From Pseudomonas sp. MPC6 (lineage in GTDB: Bacteria > Pseudomonadota > Gammaproteobacteria > Pseudomonadales > Pseudomonadaceae), in the NCBI RefSeq assembly GCF_006094435.1, contig NZ_CP034783.1, positions 3,685,001 to 3,749,000 on the forward strand: a stretch of DNA of 64,000 nucleotides. The letters are read 5' to 3'. The notes beneath the pieces are model-generated. The model was not told the origin of the DNA. It worked only from the letters and a program-made list of their open reading frames with translations, and did not search any database. This document shows positions 37,611-47,212 of this stretch, piece after piece (position 1 is the stretch's first letter; the number at the start of each line of letters is the position of its first letter). Made by a program: the position numbers and the translations under genes.

Positions 37611-37657
37611 ATTAAACGCTTGGGTGTCGATTTTCGATACTGACAGAACTGACAGTT
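37611..37657 (-). promoter_or_regulatory. Lux-box-like promoter of the 506-residue Ig-like gene
   Basis: On the plus strand TACTGACAGAACTGACAGTT (37638-37657) follows CT-N12-AG. On the minus strand, TTTAAT (37611-37616), five of six matches to TATAAT, begins 22 nt beyond the box. The same geometry is seen at 10987-11033. It would start transcription about 75 bp before ATG 37529. Confidence 0.65.
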
Positions 37658-37735
37658 GGACGATAAAAACCGGGGTTTTCCCGGGGTTCGATTGCAACGT
37701 GAAGTCGCAATTGAGCCCCCGGTGTGATCGTCCCG

Positions 37736-39949
37736 TTACCAGCTGTAGCGAACGCCGACGTTGGCCCCCCACGGCTGCTCGATCTTGTCGCCGTTGCTGT
37801 AATCGAGGTCGACATGGATCGATACCTTGTCGGTGACTGTCATCGCCACACCCGCACCCAACTCGCCACGGCTACCGGACAGGTCATTGTTGAACGAGTT
37901 CTGGTTGACTTTGACCTGGTTGTTTTTTGCAAACTCATGAGCATAGGCGGCACGGATATACGGCTGCACCACGGTGTCGGCGCTGAGATTGAAATTGCGC
38001 CCGACCGTCGCACCGACCTTGCCCAATAATGAGCGAGTGCGGTCGCCTTCGGCAGACAGGCCATTATCCAGGTCGTAGTCCTTACCCTCGACGATCAGGC
38101 CCGACAGTTGAGTGTAAGGCTCGACAAAGTAGCCGTCGTCCAGCGTGATGTGCCGACCGAACTCCAGGGACGCGCCAATGCCATTGTTGTCGTAGTTGCC
38201 CTTGGTTTTCTTGCCATCGCTGAGCTGAACGTCCGACTTGTTCTGGAAGCGGTTGAACTTGAGCACGCCGTCGAGGTAGTAACCGTTTTCGCGATCCAGC
38301 CATGTGGTGTAAGCGCCAACGTAGTAGCTGTCGACCGTACCGTCAGTGCCGCGGCCCAAGTCCAGGTCGGATTTGCTGTAACCGCCCAACAGACCGACCA
38401 GCCACTGTCCGTCACCGATCGGCAACGGCGCGTCGGCACCGAACGACAGGCCTTGCTGGGCTTGCCGGTAGCTGACGCCTGCGCTGGCACTCACATCGAA
38501 TCTGTTGCCATAAGCGCGAACCCAGCCACCGGCCTTGCCTTCATCCATTCGTACTTCGCCCATGCGGCTGCGCAGGGTACTGAGTTCGCCGTACCAGACG
38601 GTCGGTGCCGTGTTGAACAGTGCCAACACCGAACGCGTGCCGGGGCTGACGACGCGAGTGGTGGTATCCAGGTACCAGTTGTTGCTGTCGCGTTGAATCA
38701 GATCGTAAGAGAACGCTCCCAGATCCACCGCCCCGCCCAGCAGCGAAAAGCGGGCGTCACCGCTGCCGGCATGCACCACATGCAAGCTGCTGGTGGCGGT
38801 CGGGTCGGTGCCGCTGCTGCCGATCAACAGGCGGTGATCACCGGTCGCAGTACCGGTCACGTCAAGGAAGTCGACATTGCCGGTGCCGAAGTCGGCATCC
38901 ATGATGAAGGTGCCGTTTCCGGACAAGGAGCCTACCGACAAGGTGTAAAACTCACTCGGATCACCGAGCTTGATTGCACCGCCGTCCATCGACAGCCTGG
39001 CGATATCGCCATCGCCCACCATCACCCAGGTGGCATCGCTGTTGATCGTCAGCTGTTCGAGATTATCCAGGCGCCCGGTGAGTGTCGCAGCGTTTTCCAG
39101 CTGTACGGTGCCGACGCTGCCGGCCTCGACAATGACATTGCCAACGAGTGAGCTGTTGCTGACGAGCAGATTGGCCGAGCCCCCGCCATTGACTTCAAGC
39201 AGCGTGCCGTTGCTGCCCTCCAGCGTGGATTTGTTGCGCACTTCAATGTTGGCCGATGGCGTACTGACGTTGAATCCATCGACGAGGATGGCCGACCCGT
39301 TTTGCCCGATAACGCTCGATTGGTTGTCCAGTATCAATGTGCTGGGCGCCGATATCCCGGGATTGACCGCTATCCATACGCCGTTCTTGCCGCCGGTAAT
39401 GGAACTGGAACTGGCGGTGGCGTTACCGCTGGACATGAGTAGCCCGGCACCCTCGGGGTTCGTACCGGCGAGGGAGGATCGCTCCAGATTCAACTGGCTA
39501 CGACCATTGACCAACCCGCCATTGCGCCCACCGGTGATGGTGCTGTCGAGCACTGTTACCTTCGAGCTCGTGGTGCCGTCCGGGCCGTCGCCCACGGACA
39601 ATCCCGTTGCGTTGGTGCCGCCATTGATCTGGCTGGCGGTAATATTCGCGGTGCCGCCGCTGACCCCGACTCCATCGTCAAAACCATCGCCCGTTACGTG
39701 GCTGCGGTCGAGAGTCAGGGTAGAACCGCTCCTGACCCTGATATCGAACGTGCGTGCGTCGATGGCGGTCAGAGTCGCCCCGTTCTGCAGCTGGTAGCGA
39801 TCTTCAGAATTTCCCGAACCTATGGTTTCACTCGTATTGTCAATGACCCGCGCCGTCACGTGTGGGCTGACCAGCAGCAATGCGGCCATGGACATAAGGT
39901 TCATGGCACAAAACAGCCGGCAACAAGCAAAGGGTTTTATCGAAATCAT
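37736..39949 (-). CDS. Autotransporter with pertactin-like passenger and beta-barrel
   Basis: 737 residues. Signal peptide about 1-33 (ending HVTA). The passenger (34-430) is rich in short beta-helix turns (GATLTAIDARTF, SGSTLTLDRSHVTG, NATASSSSITGGKNG), typical of pertactin/AidA-type adhesins. The C-terminal ~280 residues form the 12-strand translocator, starting at GGWVRAYGNRFDVS and ending in the canonical aromatic GVRYSW. GAGGTGG precedes ATG 39949. Passenger shorter than in many adhesins. It probably acts as a surface adhesin; ligand unknown. Confidence 0.92.
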   Translation of the reverse strand: MISIKPFACCRLFCAMNLMSMAALLLVSPHVTARVIDNTSETIGSGNSEDRYQLQNGATLTAIDARTFDIRVRSGSTLTLDRSHVTGDGFDDGVGVSGGTANITASQINGGTNATGLSVGDGPDGTTSSKVTVLDSTITGGRNGGLVNGRSQLNLERSSLAGTNPEGAGLLMSSGNATASSSSITGGKNGVWIAVNPGISAPSTLILDNQSSVIGQNGSAILVDGFNVSTPSANIEVRNKSTLEGSNGTLLEVNGGGSANLLVSNSSLVGNVIVEAGSVGTVQLENAATLTGRLDNLEQLTINSDATWVMVGDGDIARLSMDGGAIKLGDPSEFYTLSVGSLSGNGTFIMDADFGTGNVDFLDVTGTATGDHRLLIGSSGTDPTATSSLHVVHAGSGDARFSLLGGAVDLGAFSYDLIQRDSNNWYLDTTTRVVSPGTRSVLALFNTAPTVWYGELSTLRSRMGEVRMDEGKAGGWVRAYGNRFDVSASAGVSYRQAQQGLSFGADAPLPIGDGQWLVGLLGGYSKSDLDLGRGTDGTVDSYYVGAYTTWLDRENGYYLDGVLKFNRFQNKSDVQLSDGKKTKGNYDNNGIGASLEFGRHITLDDGYFVEPYTQLSGLIVEGKDYDLDNGLSAEGDRTRSLLGKVGATVGRNFNLSADTVVQPYIRAAYAHEFAKNNQVKVNQNSFNNDLSGSRGELGAGVAMTVTDKVSIHVDLDYSNGDKIEQPWGANVGVRYSW

Positions 39950-40127
39950 GAAAAGCCACCTCTATATAATGTTTCACCAGAATGAGTCCGTCATTTCCCA
40001 CAACGAACTCGGCTCGAACCTACAAAGGCGGCGAATAATATTGAGATAAAGTTCCAGCGGATGTAGGAAAAATCCTAAGCAGTGGCGGGTGTTATCCCGG
40101 AATGGAAATCCCACTCACCACCGGTGC

Positions 40128-40162
40128 AAAAAAAAGGGGTGCCGCTGCCGCTGCCCCCCTTT
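40128..40162 (-). terminator. Rho-independent terminator after the 661-residue gene
   Basis: On the minus strand AAAGGGGGGCAGCGG... pairs with ...CACCCCTTTTTTTT, giving a GC stem followed by a T-run, about 32 bp past the stop at 40194. Confidence 0.7.
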
Positions 40163-40193
40163 CCGTTCCGTCAAAAAAAGCGGCGCCCTCAGC

Positions 40194-42179
40194 TCAAGGG
40201 CGTGTTATCGGGCAAACGCCTGTCCCTGTCCCCAACGCGACATTGAGCGTTGCGTCCGGCGACGGCGATGTCACGCCGCTGACGGTGTAACTGACGATAC
40301 CCCGGCCAACCTGATCCGACTCACCGCCATACAACGGCAGAATTTTTGTATCGTAAGGCCGCACGATCCAGTCAAGGCCAGTACGCTCCTGGTCCTTGGT
40401 CAGAGGGTCAAATATGTGTTCCAGATCGGTGCCGCCAATAGGGTCGGCAGGAAGAGGGCCGCTCGGATCATAGCCTTTATGACCTTGCCACTTGACCGTG
40501 ACCACTACGTCCTTTTTCAGGTAGCGAGGGTTGGCCGGGATATGCACTTTGATTCCGAGGCCTTCGACCGGATCCCAATCCAACAAGTGGCAAAACATGA
40601 AATCGCCGGGGGCCTTGTCCGGGAACTGTACGGCGTCGGGGACGACGGTATGGACATTCACGTCGACTGGCGTAGGTTTTGAACGCTCTGCGTTGATAAC
40701 ACCGGGGCGACGAAGCCAGTAGAACACTGGCAACGCGGGATCATTACTGCGTTCATCGATGACGTCCCACGGGATTGGAATTTCCATAGGGGTGCCCGCT
40801 GTCTCGGTGGTGATGGTGGTCACGGGTAACACCGGCAACCCACCCCACATCACGTGAATTTCATCCCCCGGCACCGGTGGGTCGTAAAGCGTAAACAAGA
40901 CTTTGGCGTCTTCTTCCGCATCGCTCAGTATCAGTTGGTTTTCAAGGTCCGACCTGCCCCGCACCTCCACCTCATCCAGGTTGGGGTTGGTAATGTCCGG
41001 CCAATCGGGGTTGACCGGCCCTACCCTGGAAAAATCCACCTGAACCGTAATGCCAGGTGCTGTGAAAGGCCGCGATCCACGACGGACCTCGTATTTCACC
41101 GGCGTTGTCTGTTCACCGGTGGCTTGGGTGTATTGGGCCTTTAAAACTTCCAGCGGGACCTTGATCCGGGTTTCAGACCGAGGCACTAACGGATGCGGCT
41201 GCAGCTCCTTTGTTCCCCAAGTGACATAAATATCATCGGTCGACTTGCCATTAGTCACCTCGGGGATCACCACTGTCACCTCCCGGCTGGCAGCATCGAG
41301 CTGATCGATCAGGCCGTTATCGTCTGCCAGCGGTACATGGGGTATAGGCAAAGGTTCGATGGGGAGCTTCCCGAGCGCAACGTTGCGCAGCCGCATGAGG
41401 GACAAACGGCTGGGATTGCCGGCCTTGTCAAACAAACGGTAAGCACAAAAGGCCGGACCATCCTCCAGCAACGACAGTGGGATTTCGAGTTTTCGATCTA
41501 CCGGAATGTCTATCGGTACCGGGGTAATCGGCACGATGTCTTCCGGATTGATCGGTTCGACTTTTTGCCAGCCGTAAGAGATCGTGTCCCCCAGCTCGTA
41601 ATCAGCGTAAGCGGGGATCTCGACCATTACTTTATTGCCGTTGGCCGTCAGGTAAGCGTCGTTTATTTCATCCGCAGCCAGAATGAATTCCGCAGGATTG
41701 AGCAGATCGTACGGCGGCGTTCGGTCGATACGCAGCGGCGAGGTCGTTGATTGACTGACGAAATCCGGGTCGCTGTAGAGCTTCAACGTCCATCTGAGAT
41801 TGAATCGACCCTGAATGTCTTTATCGAAAGGGTCAAGTGTGACCGGCTTGGGGAAATCGTCTCTATCTTGCGGGTAAGGAAAGGGTTCGTCCTTGAGTTT
41901 CTTATAGGTACTCTCGCCCACCCGCGCCCATTCAATCCGGACGGTGGCGTCCGCGTTGGGAAAAGGTGGAAGATTTTTCCATGCGGGAATGTTGACGACT
42001 AATGGCAAGTCATTGCTCGAGGCCGGGCGCAACCCTTCGGTATCTCCAGGGATCAGGCCATCCATGGTAAGGGGATCGAGCGCTTCGGAATCTGCCGTTG
42101 CGTGGTCACGCTGGGCCATGCGCTCGCGTTCCGCCCAACGTACCCGCTCCGCGTTTTTCTGTTTGTCTGAACTTGCCAT
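40194..42179 (-). CDS. Ig-like repeat protein, longest of the family
   Basis: 661 residues from ATG 42179 (GGAG upstream; the frame reads 26 codons further back, but without a ribosome site). It has a charged N-terminal helix (KQKNAERVRWAERERMAQRD) that the other family members lack, then repeated beta units (IPAYADYELGDTISYGWQKV, VLFTLYDPPVPGDEIHVMWG, DVVVTVKWQG). Many units have xxGDxIxxxW. No signal peptide. A lux-box-like motif lies about 160 bp upstream. Function not recognised; structural or adhesive role inferred only from fold. Confidence 0.72.
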   Translation of the reverse strand: MASSDKQKNAERVRWAERERMAQRDHATADSEALDPLTMDGLIPGDTEGLRPASSNDLPLVVNIPAWKNLPPFPNADATVRIEWARVGESTYKKLKDEPFPYPQDRDDFPKPVTLDPFDKDIQGRFNLRWTLKLYSDPDFVSQSTTSPLRIDRTPPYDLLNPAEFILAADEINDAYLTANGNKVMVEIPAYADYELGDTISYGWQKVEPINPEDIVPITPVPIDIPVDRKLEIPLSLLEDGPAFCAYRLFDKAGNPSRLSLMRLRNVALGKLPIEPLPIPHVPLADDNGLIDQLDAASREVTVVIPEVTNGKSTDDIYVTWGTKELQPHPLVPRSETRIKVPLEVLKAQYTQATGEQTTPVKYEVRRGSRPFTAPGITVQVDFSRVGPVNPDWPDITNPNLDEVEVRGRSDLENQLILSDAEEDAKVLFTLYDPPVPGDEIHVMWGGLPVLPVTTITTETAGTPMEIPIPWDVIDERSNDPALPVFYWLRRPGVINAERSKPTPVDVNVHTVVPDAVQFPDKAPGDFMFCHLLDWDPVEGLGIKVHIPANPRYLKKDVVVTVKWQGHKGYDPSGPLPADPIGGTDLEHIFDPLTKDQERTGLDWIVRPYDTKILPLYGGESDQVGRGIVSYTVSGVTSPSPDATLNVALGTGTGVCPITRP

Positions 42180-42312
42180 GTTCACTTCTCCCGTACCGTT
42201 CAAATTCAGCCATGACCCTCGCCATGGCTGTGGAACCCGTCTGGCAGTTCGATCCATTTGCGCACTGCATACGACGCTTCATCGTTCTGCCAGGCTTGCG
42301 AAGCCTGACCGA

Positions 42313-42359
42313 ATTAGGCACGAGATTTTATTGCTCCGATACTGTCAGAGTTGACAGGT
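42313..42359 (-). promoter_or_regulatory. Lux-box-like promoter of the 661-residue Ig-like gene
   Basis: TACTGTCAGAGTTGACAGGT (42340-42359, plus strand) has perfect CTGTCA/TGACAG arms and CT-N12-AG spacing. On the minus strand CCTAAT (42313-42318), four matches to the -10 consensus, lies 22 nt away. It shares CGATACTG-x-CAGA with the site at 37635-37659. Confidence 0.65.
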
Positions 42360-42421
42360 GGCGATGCATACAGAGGGTTGGCGGGCGCGGGAGTCGCGCG
42401 ATCTCTGTGGTGAAGGAAGTG

Positions 42422-43564
42422 TCAGACCCTGCGCGCGGCTATCCGCCAGACCCGCGCTATATCGCTCGCCCGTTCACGCAACAATCGCGGAGCCTCGGCA
42501 CAGGCCTGGGCCAATGTCATCGGCCCGCTCGCCAGGGCAAACGCGGCATCGATGCCATGGGCATACAGTTGCTGGTACCCCTCGCCCAGCGTGCCGGCGA
42601 TGACGATCACCGGCACACCTTGTTGCCTGGCGATCCGCGCGACGCCAAACGGCGTCTTTCCACGCAGAGTCTGCGCATCGAAACGCCCCTCGCCAGTGAT
42701 CACCAGATCGGCGTTTTTGACCGCTTCGGCCAGGCCAACCAGTTCGGCGACCACTTCAACGCCGGCTTGGAATTGCGCTCCCAGAAACGCCTTGGCGGCA
42801 AACCCCAGGCCGCCTGCCGCACCGCTGCCGGGCTCGTCGCGCACCTCTGTTTTCAGGGTTTGGGCGCACAGTTCGGCGAAGTGCCCGAGGGCGCGATCCA
42901 GCTGTTCGACCTGTTCGGGCGAGGCACCTTTTTGCGGGCCGAAAATCGCGGAGGCGCCGTGGGGACCGCACAGTGGATTGTTGACGTCGGCGGCGATGTC
43001 GAAGCGCGCGTCGGCCAGACGAGGATCGATGTCAGTCATGTCAATGCGGGCCAGTTGCGCGAGCGCCAAACCGCCTGGTTCCAACACCTTGTCGTGTGCG
43101 TCGAGCAATTTCACGCCCAACGCCTGCATCGCTCCCGCGCCGCCATCGTTGGTGGCGCTGCCGCCAATCGCCAGGATCACCCGTTGCGCTCCGGCATCCA
43201 GTGCCGCGCGGATCAATTGCCCCGTGCCAAAGGTGCTGCTCAGGCAGGCATCGCGCTGATCGACCGGCACCAACTGCAGCCCGCTGGCTTCGGCCATTTC
43301 GATGATTGCGGTGTGGCTGTGGGGCAACCAGCCCCAGGCGGCATTGACCGTTGCACCCAGCGGGCCGCGGACCTCGATCCGGCGAAGCTCGCCCTTGCAA
43401 GCAGCCAGAACCGATTCAATCGTCCCCTCCCCGCCGTCGGCCATCGGGCATTTGACCAGTTGAGCATCAGGCCAGACATCTGCCAGGCCCAGAGCAATGG
43501 CGTCGGCTACGCCTTGGGCGCTGAGGCTGTCTTTGAACGAATCGGGGGCGATCACGATTTTCAT
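42422..43564 (-). CDS. Glycerate 2-kinase (GlxK/GarK family)
   Basis: 380 residues. Starts MKIVIAPDSFKDSLSAQGVA, followed by KCPMADGGEGT, and later ILAIGGSATNDGGAGAMQAL, all signatures of the GarK-type glycerate kinase. It phosphorylates D-glycerate to 2-phosphoglycerate, feeding glycolysis from glyoxylate or sugar-diacid degradation. The CdaR-type regulator gene lies upstream on the same strand, with a REP doublet between them, which supports a role in glucarate/galactarate or glycerate use. It marks the right end of the accessory block. Confidence 0.92.
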   Translation of the reverse strand: MKIVIAPDSFKDSLSAQGVADAIALGLADVWPDAQLVKCPMADGGEGTIESVLAACKGELRRIEVRGPLGATVNAAWGWLPHSHTAIIEMAEASGLQLVPVDQRDACLSSTFGTGQLIRAALDAGAQRVILAIGGSATNDGGAGAMQALGVKLLDAHDKVLEPGGLALAQLARIDMTDIDPRLADARFDIAADVNNPLCGPHGASAIFGPQKGASPEQVEQLDRALGHFAELCAQTLKTEVRDEPGSGAAGGLGFAAKAFLGAQFQAGVEVVAELVGLAEAVKNADLVITGEGRFDAQTLRGKTPFGVARIARQQGVPVIVIAGTLGEGYQQLYAHGIDAAFALASGPMTLAQACAEAPRLLRERASDIARVWRIAARRV

Positions 43565-43680
43565 GGGTGTTCTCCAGTTCCAATGACTTCATGCTGCCAG
43601 TTGGCATCGACAATGACGCCAGGCCGCGGCACAAATTACGACCGGGTTTGTTGTTCATTGTCACAAAACCCGTGCCGCCC

Positions 43681-43780
43681 TGTAGGAGCGAGCTTGCTCG
43701 CGATGGACTTGAAGCTGACGCGATCCAACGGGAGGAACGGGTTATCGTTCACGTCCATCGCGAGCAAGCTCGCTCCTACA
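43681..43780. repeat. REP doublet (GAGCGAGCTTGCTCGCGATGG type)
   Basis: Arms TGTAGGAGCGAGCTTGCTCG and the inverted copy flank an inner part containing GTTATCGTT. It lies between cdaR-like and glycerate kinase genes, which also covers most of this 231-bp gap. Confidence 0.9.
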
Positions 43781-43795
43781 GGGGGGTTGTGTCGT

Positions 43796-44917
43796 TTAGG
43801 GTTTTGCGTCGGTGTCGGGCAATAGCTGAACGCCCAGATAAAGTGCCAGCATGCCGTCCAGGCGCAAGGGATCGACGCCGCTGAGTTCGGCGATGCGTTC
43901 CATTCGGTAGCGCAGGCTGTTGCGGTGGATGCCCAGTGCATCGGCACAGGCCTGGCTCTGGCCGTCGTGGTCGCACCAGCTGCGCAAGGTTGCCAGCAGT
44001 TGGCCGTTACCGTCCTTGGCGATGACTTGGCGCAACGGTTTGAGCAACTCGTCCAGTGCGTCGTCGTTGCGATGGCGCCAGAGCATCACCGGCAGTCGAT
44101 AGCGGTTCAACGTCAGCACACGGGTGCGGGGCACTACATCGCGCCCGTAGGCCAGCAAGTCTGAGACCTGCCGATTGCAACGACGTAAACCCGACAACCC
44201 ATCGCCCTGCCCGCCCACGGCAATGCGCAGGATGCTCCAGCCGAGGCCGTCGAGCTTTTCCAGCAGCCGCTGGTTCTCGACTGTCTGGCTGGCCGGTCGG
44301 CACCACAGCAACGAAGACTTGGCCGAGCTTATGCACCAACTGTCCGGGTAGCGCGAGGTGAGCCAGGCGCCGAGCGCTTCGACGGTTTGCCCCGGCCCCT
44401 GTTCCACACCCAACTCGAACAGATAGGGTACCCGGTTCATCTGTGGCTTGAGCCCCAGTTGCTGTGCTTCGTCGATCAGTCGCGGCGAATCCCCGGCCTC
44501 GCTGAGCAGCAACGCCAGCAGGTCATCGCAACGCTGGCGTCGCCATTGCTGGTCGGCTTGTTGATTGCGCTGGGCCACCAGCATCTCGGCGGTCATGCGC
44601 ACCAGTTCGGCATAGGTCCGCAGTTGCTCGGGGTCGCCGGTGATACCGAGCACGCCAATCAGGCGCTGGTCGAGCAACAGCGGCAGGTTGATGCCCGGCT
44701 GCACGCCCTTGAGGTGCATCGCTGTCTGGGCGTCGATCTCCACTACTCGAGCATTGGCCAGTACCAATTGCGCGCCTTCATGGCGAGTGTTGACCCGCTC
44801 CGCTTCGCCGCTGCCGAGAATCAGTCCCTGGCTGTCCATGACGTTGACGTTGTACGGGAGGATGGCCATCGCCCGGTCGACGATGTCCTGGGCCAGATCG
44901 TGATCGAGTTCAAACAT
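43796..44917 (-). CDS. CdaR-type sugar-diacid regulator
   Basis: 373 residues. The N-terminal diacid-recognition domain reads LAQDIVDRAMAILPYNVNVM and VLANARVVEIDAQTA...QPGINLPLLL; the C-terminal PucR-type helix-turn-helix is SQACADALGIHRNSLRYRME, ending LDGMLALYLGVQLLP. CdaR proteins activate genes for glucarate, galactarate and glycerate catabolism when a diacid or glycerate binds. The downstream glycerate kinase is the probable target. Start ATG 44917. Confidence 0.9.
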   Translation of the reverse strand: MFELDHDLAQDIVDRAMAILPYNVNVMDSQGLILGSGEAERVNTRHEGAQLVLANARVVEIDAQTAMHLKGVQPGINLPLLLDQRLIGVLGITGDPEQLRTYAELVRMTAEMLVAQRNQQADQQWRRQRCDDLLALLLSEAGDSPRLIDEAQQLGLKPQMNRVPYLFELGVEQGPGQTVEALGAWLTSRYPDSWCISSAKSSLLWCRPASQTVENQRLLEKLDGLGWSILRIAVGGQGDGLSGLRRCNRQVSDLLAYGRDVVPRTRVLTLNRYRLPVMLWRHRNDDALDELLKPLRQVIAKDGNGQLLATLRSWCDHDGQSQACADALGIHRNSLRYRMERIAELSGVDPLRLDGMLALYLGVQLLPDTDAKP

Positions 44918-45111
44918 AGCGGTGATCCTTGCAAGCGGGATGGGGCTGGCCGAGCTTCATTCGGCGATCAACGTTAACCTCGCTTTGCGAAAAAACATAA
45001 TAAAGAGAGTGCCCCGCCTTCTGCGGTCCGGGGTATTCGATATTTCAGTTTGATCCCTGCGGTCGTTCTGGTATTTGATTGAGCCTTTCCCACTGGCAAA
45101 AGGATTTCTTC

Positions 45112-46125
45112 ATGAGCTACCGCACGCTGGGTCATTCGGGCCTGCAGGTGTCGACCCTGACCCTGGGCACCATGATGTTCGGCGAACAGACCAGCACCGA
45201 GGATTCCCTGCGGATCATCGACAAGGCCTGGGACCAGGGCATCAACTTCATCGACACCGCCGACGTCTACACCAACGGCCGCTCCGAAGAAATCGTCGGC
45301 GAAGCCATCGCCAGTCGCCGTCAGGAATGGGTGCTCGCGACCAAGGTCGGGTTCGGCCCGGTGGACGGCGTGCCGAACCGCAGCGGCCTGAACCGCAAAC
45401 ATATTTTCAACGGCATCGACGCCAGCCTGACGCGCCTGGGCACCGACTATCTGGACATTTATTACCTGCACCGCGAGGACCACAACACGCCGCTGGAGGT
45501 CACGGTGTCGGCCATCGGCGACCTGATTCGCCAGGGCAAGATCCGCTATTGGGGTGTGTCGAACTACCGTGGCTGGCGCATTGCCGAGGTGATTCGCGTG
45601 GCGGATAAACTGGGGGTCGACCGACCGGTGATCAGTCAGCCGCTGTACAACATCGTCAATCGCCAGGCCGAAACCGAGCAGATCACTGCCGCACACACCT
45701 ATGGTCTGGGGGTGGTGCCTTACAGCCCGTTGGCGCGCGGGGTGCTCAGCGGCAAGTACGCGCCGGATGTGCAGCCCGACGCCAACAGCCGTGCCGGGCG
45801 TGCCGACAAACGCATTCTGGAAACCGAGTGGCGGGTGGAATCCCTGCGTATCGCCCAGCAGATCCAGGCGTACACCCAGAGCCGCGAGGTGGGGATCGTC
45901 GAGTTTGCGATTGCCTGGGTGTTGAACAACAGCGCGGTGACGTCGGCGATTGTCGGCCCGCGGACCGAGGAACAGTGGGACGCCTACACCAAGGCACAGG
46001 CGGTGAAGATCACGGCTGAGGATGAAGCCTTTATCGACTCGCTGGTGACGCCGGGGCATGCGTCGACGCCGGGGTTCAATGATGTGAGCCATTTTGTGTC
46101 CGGGCGCAAACTCTTGCCCCTGTAG
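45112..46125 (+). CDS. Aldo/keto reductase
   Basis: 337 residues from ATG 45112 (AGGAT upstream; ATG 45079 would add 11 residues). AKR fold with catalytic tetrad in place: NFIDTADVYTNGRSEEIVGE (Asp, Tyr), VLATKVGF (Lys) and DIYYLHRED (His). Ends with the REP doublet just past the stop. It reduces carbonyl compounds with NADPH; closest to the Tas/YajO-type subgroup by SRAGRADKRILE and GPRTEEQWD. Physiological substrate unknown. Confidence 0.88.
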   Translation: MSYRTLGHSGLQVSTLTLGTMMFGEQTSTEDSLRIIDKAWDQGINFIDTADVYTNGRSEEIVGEAIASRRQEWVLATKVGFGPVDGVPNRSGLNRKHIFNGIDASLTRLGTDYLDIYYLHREDHNTPLEVTVSAIGDLIRQGKIRYWGVSNYRGWRIAEVIRVADKLGVDRPVISQPLYNIVNRQAETEQITAAHTYGLGVVPYSPLARGVLSGKYAPDVQPDANSRAGRADKRILETEWRVESLRIAQQIQAYTQSREVGIVEFAIAWVLNNSAVTSAIVGPRTEEQWDAYTKAQAVKITAEDEAFIDSLVTPGHASTPGFNDVSHFVSGRKLLPL

Positions 46126-46220
46126 GAGCGAGCTTGCTCGCGATGAACCAGAGAGCGCCGCGGGGTGTCAGGTTTCCAGCGTTATCGTTGACGACCATCA
46201 CGAGCAAGCTTGCTCCTACA
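46121..46220. repeat. REP doublet after the aldo/keto reductase
   Basis: TGTAGGAGCGAGCTTGCTCG at the left and its inverted copy at the right, with GTTATCGTTGACGACC inside. The left arm overlaps the stop codon (TAG) of the aldo/keto reductase gene. Confidence 0.88.
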
Positions 46221-46314
46221 ATGATTGGGCCGGTGTTGATTGATCGGTCAATATTCGGCTCGAAAACCACGTATCCTCTGCGCCCCGTTTCACGTTCAAC
46301 CTCGCGAGGGCAGT

Positions 46315-47196
46315 TTGTCTAAAGGTATCGTTTTATCGGTCTCGGCCTCGGTGCTGTTTGCCGTCATGTATTACTTCACCTCGTTGCTCTCCCCCCTGAG
46401 CGGCGTGGAAATCTTCGGCTGGCGCATGCTGCTGACCCTGCCCTGCATGACCGTGTTCATGGTGGTCTCCGGCGAATGGAAACGGGTGATCGCGCTGTTT
46501 CGGCGGCTGGTCGGCCAACCCAGACTGCTTGCCGGCATGGCCCTCTCCGCAACGCTGCTCGGCCTGCAACTCTGGCTGTTCATGTGGGCTCCGCTCAACG
46601 GCTATAGCCTCGACGTGTCCCTGGGCTACTTCCTGTTGCCGCTGTCCATGGTCCTGACCGGGCGGTTCGCCTATGGCGAGCGCTTGTCCTACCTGCAGAA
46701 GGTCGCGGTGTTTTTTGCTTCCCTCGGCGTGCTCAACGAGCTGTATCAGATCGGCGGTTTTTCCTGGGCGACCTTGTTGGTCGTCATCGGTTATCCGCTG
46801 TACTTCATTCTGCGCAAGCGCCTGGCGACCGACAACCTCGGCGGTTTGTGGATGGACATGGCCATTATGCTGCCCGTGGCGCTGTGGTTCGTTCAAAGCG
46901 GCGAACAAGGCTTCGGCGTGTTCGATCAACATCCATGGCTGTCGCTGCTGATCCCGTTGCTCGGGGTGATCAGTGCTTCGGCGCTGGTGGTCTACATCAT
47001 CGCCAGCCGGTTGCTGCCGTTCAGCCTGTTCGGGTTGTTGAGCTATGTCGAACCGGTGCTGCTGCTCGGGGTGGCGTTGTTGCTGGGGGAAAGCATCAAG
47101 CCCGGGGAATGGCTGACCTATATTCCGATCTGGCTGGCGGTGGTGGTGTTGGTGTTTGAAGGGTTCAAGCACATGGTCCGTAACCGCAGACCTTAA
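46315..47196 (+). CDS. rarD: RarD/EamA family membrane transporter
   Basis: 293 residues from TTG 46315 (GAGGG upstream; the frame extends back to 46240 without a good site). About ten membrane segments with FGWRMLLTLPCM and LSYVEPVLLLGVALLLGE, features of RarD-type drug/metabolite transporters. E. coli RarD was linked to chloramphenicol sensitivity, but its substrate is unsettled. The start and symbol are moderately sure. Confidence 0.75.
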   Translation: MSKGIVLSVSASVLFAVMYYFTSLLSPLSGVEIFGWRMLLTLPCMTVFMVVSGEWKRVIALFRRLVGQPRLLAGMALSATLLGLQLWLFMWAPLNGYSLDVSLGYFLLPLSMVLTGRFAYGERLSYLQKVAVFFASLGVLNELYQIGGFSWATLLVVIGYPLYFILRKRLATDNLGGLWMDMAIMLPVALWFVQSGEQGFGVFDQHPWLSLLIPLLGVISASALVVYIIASRLLPFSLFGLLSYVEPVLLLGVALLLGESIKPGEWLTYIPIWLAVVVLVFEGFKHMVRNRRP

Positions 47197-47212
47197 GGTC
47201 GCGCAAAACCAA

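Noticed and set aside
42098..43825. A 575-codon frame on the plus strand opposite glycerate kinase
   Set aside because: Antisense to a well-defined kinase with family motifs; composition rich in His, Arg and Gln typical of shadow frames.
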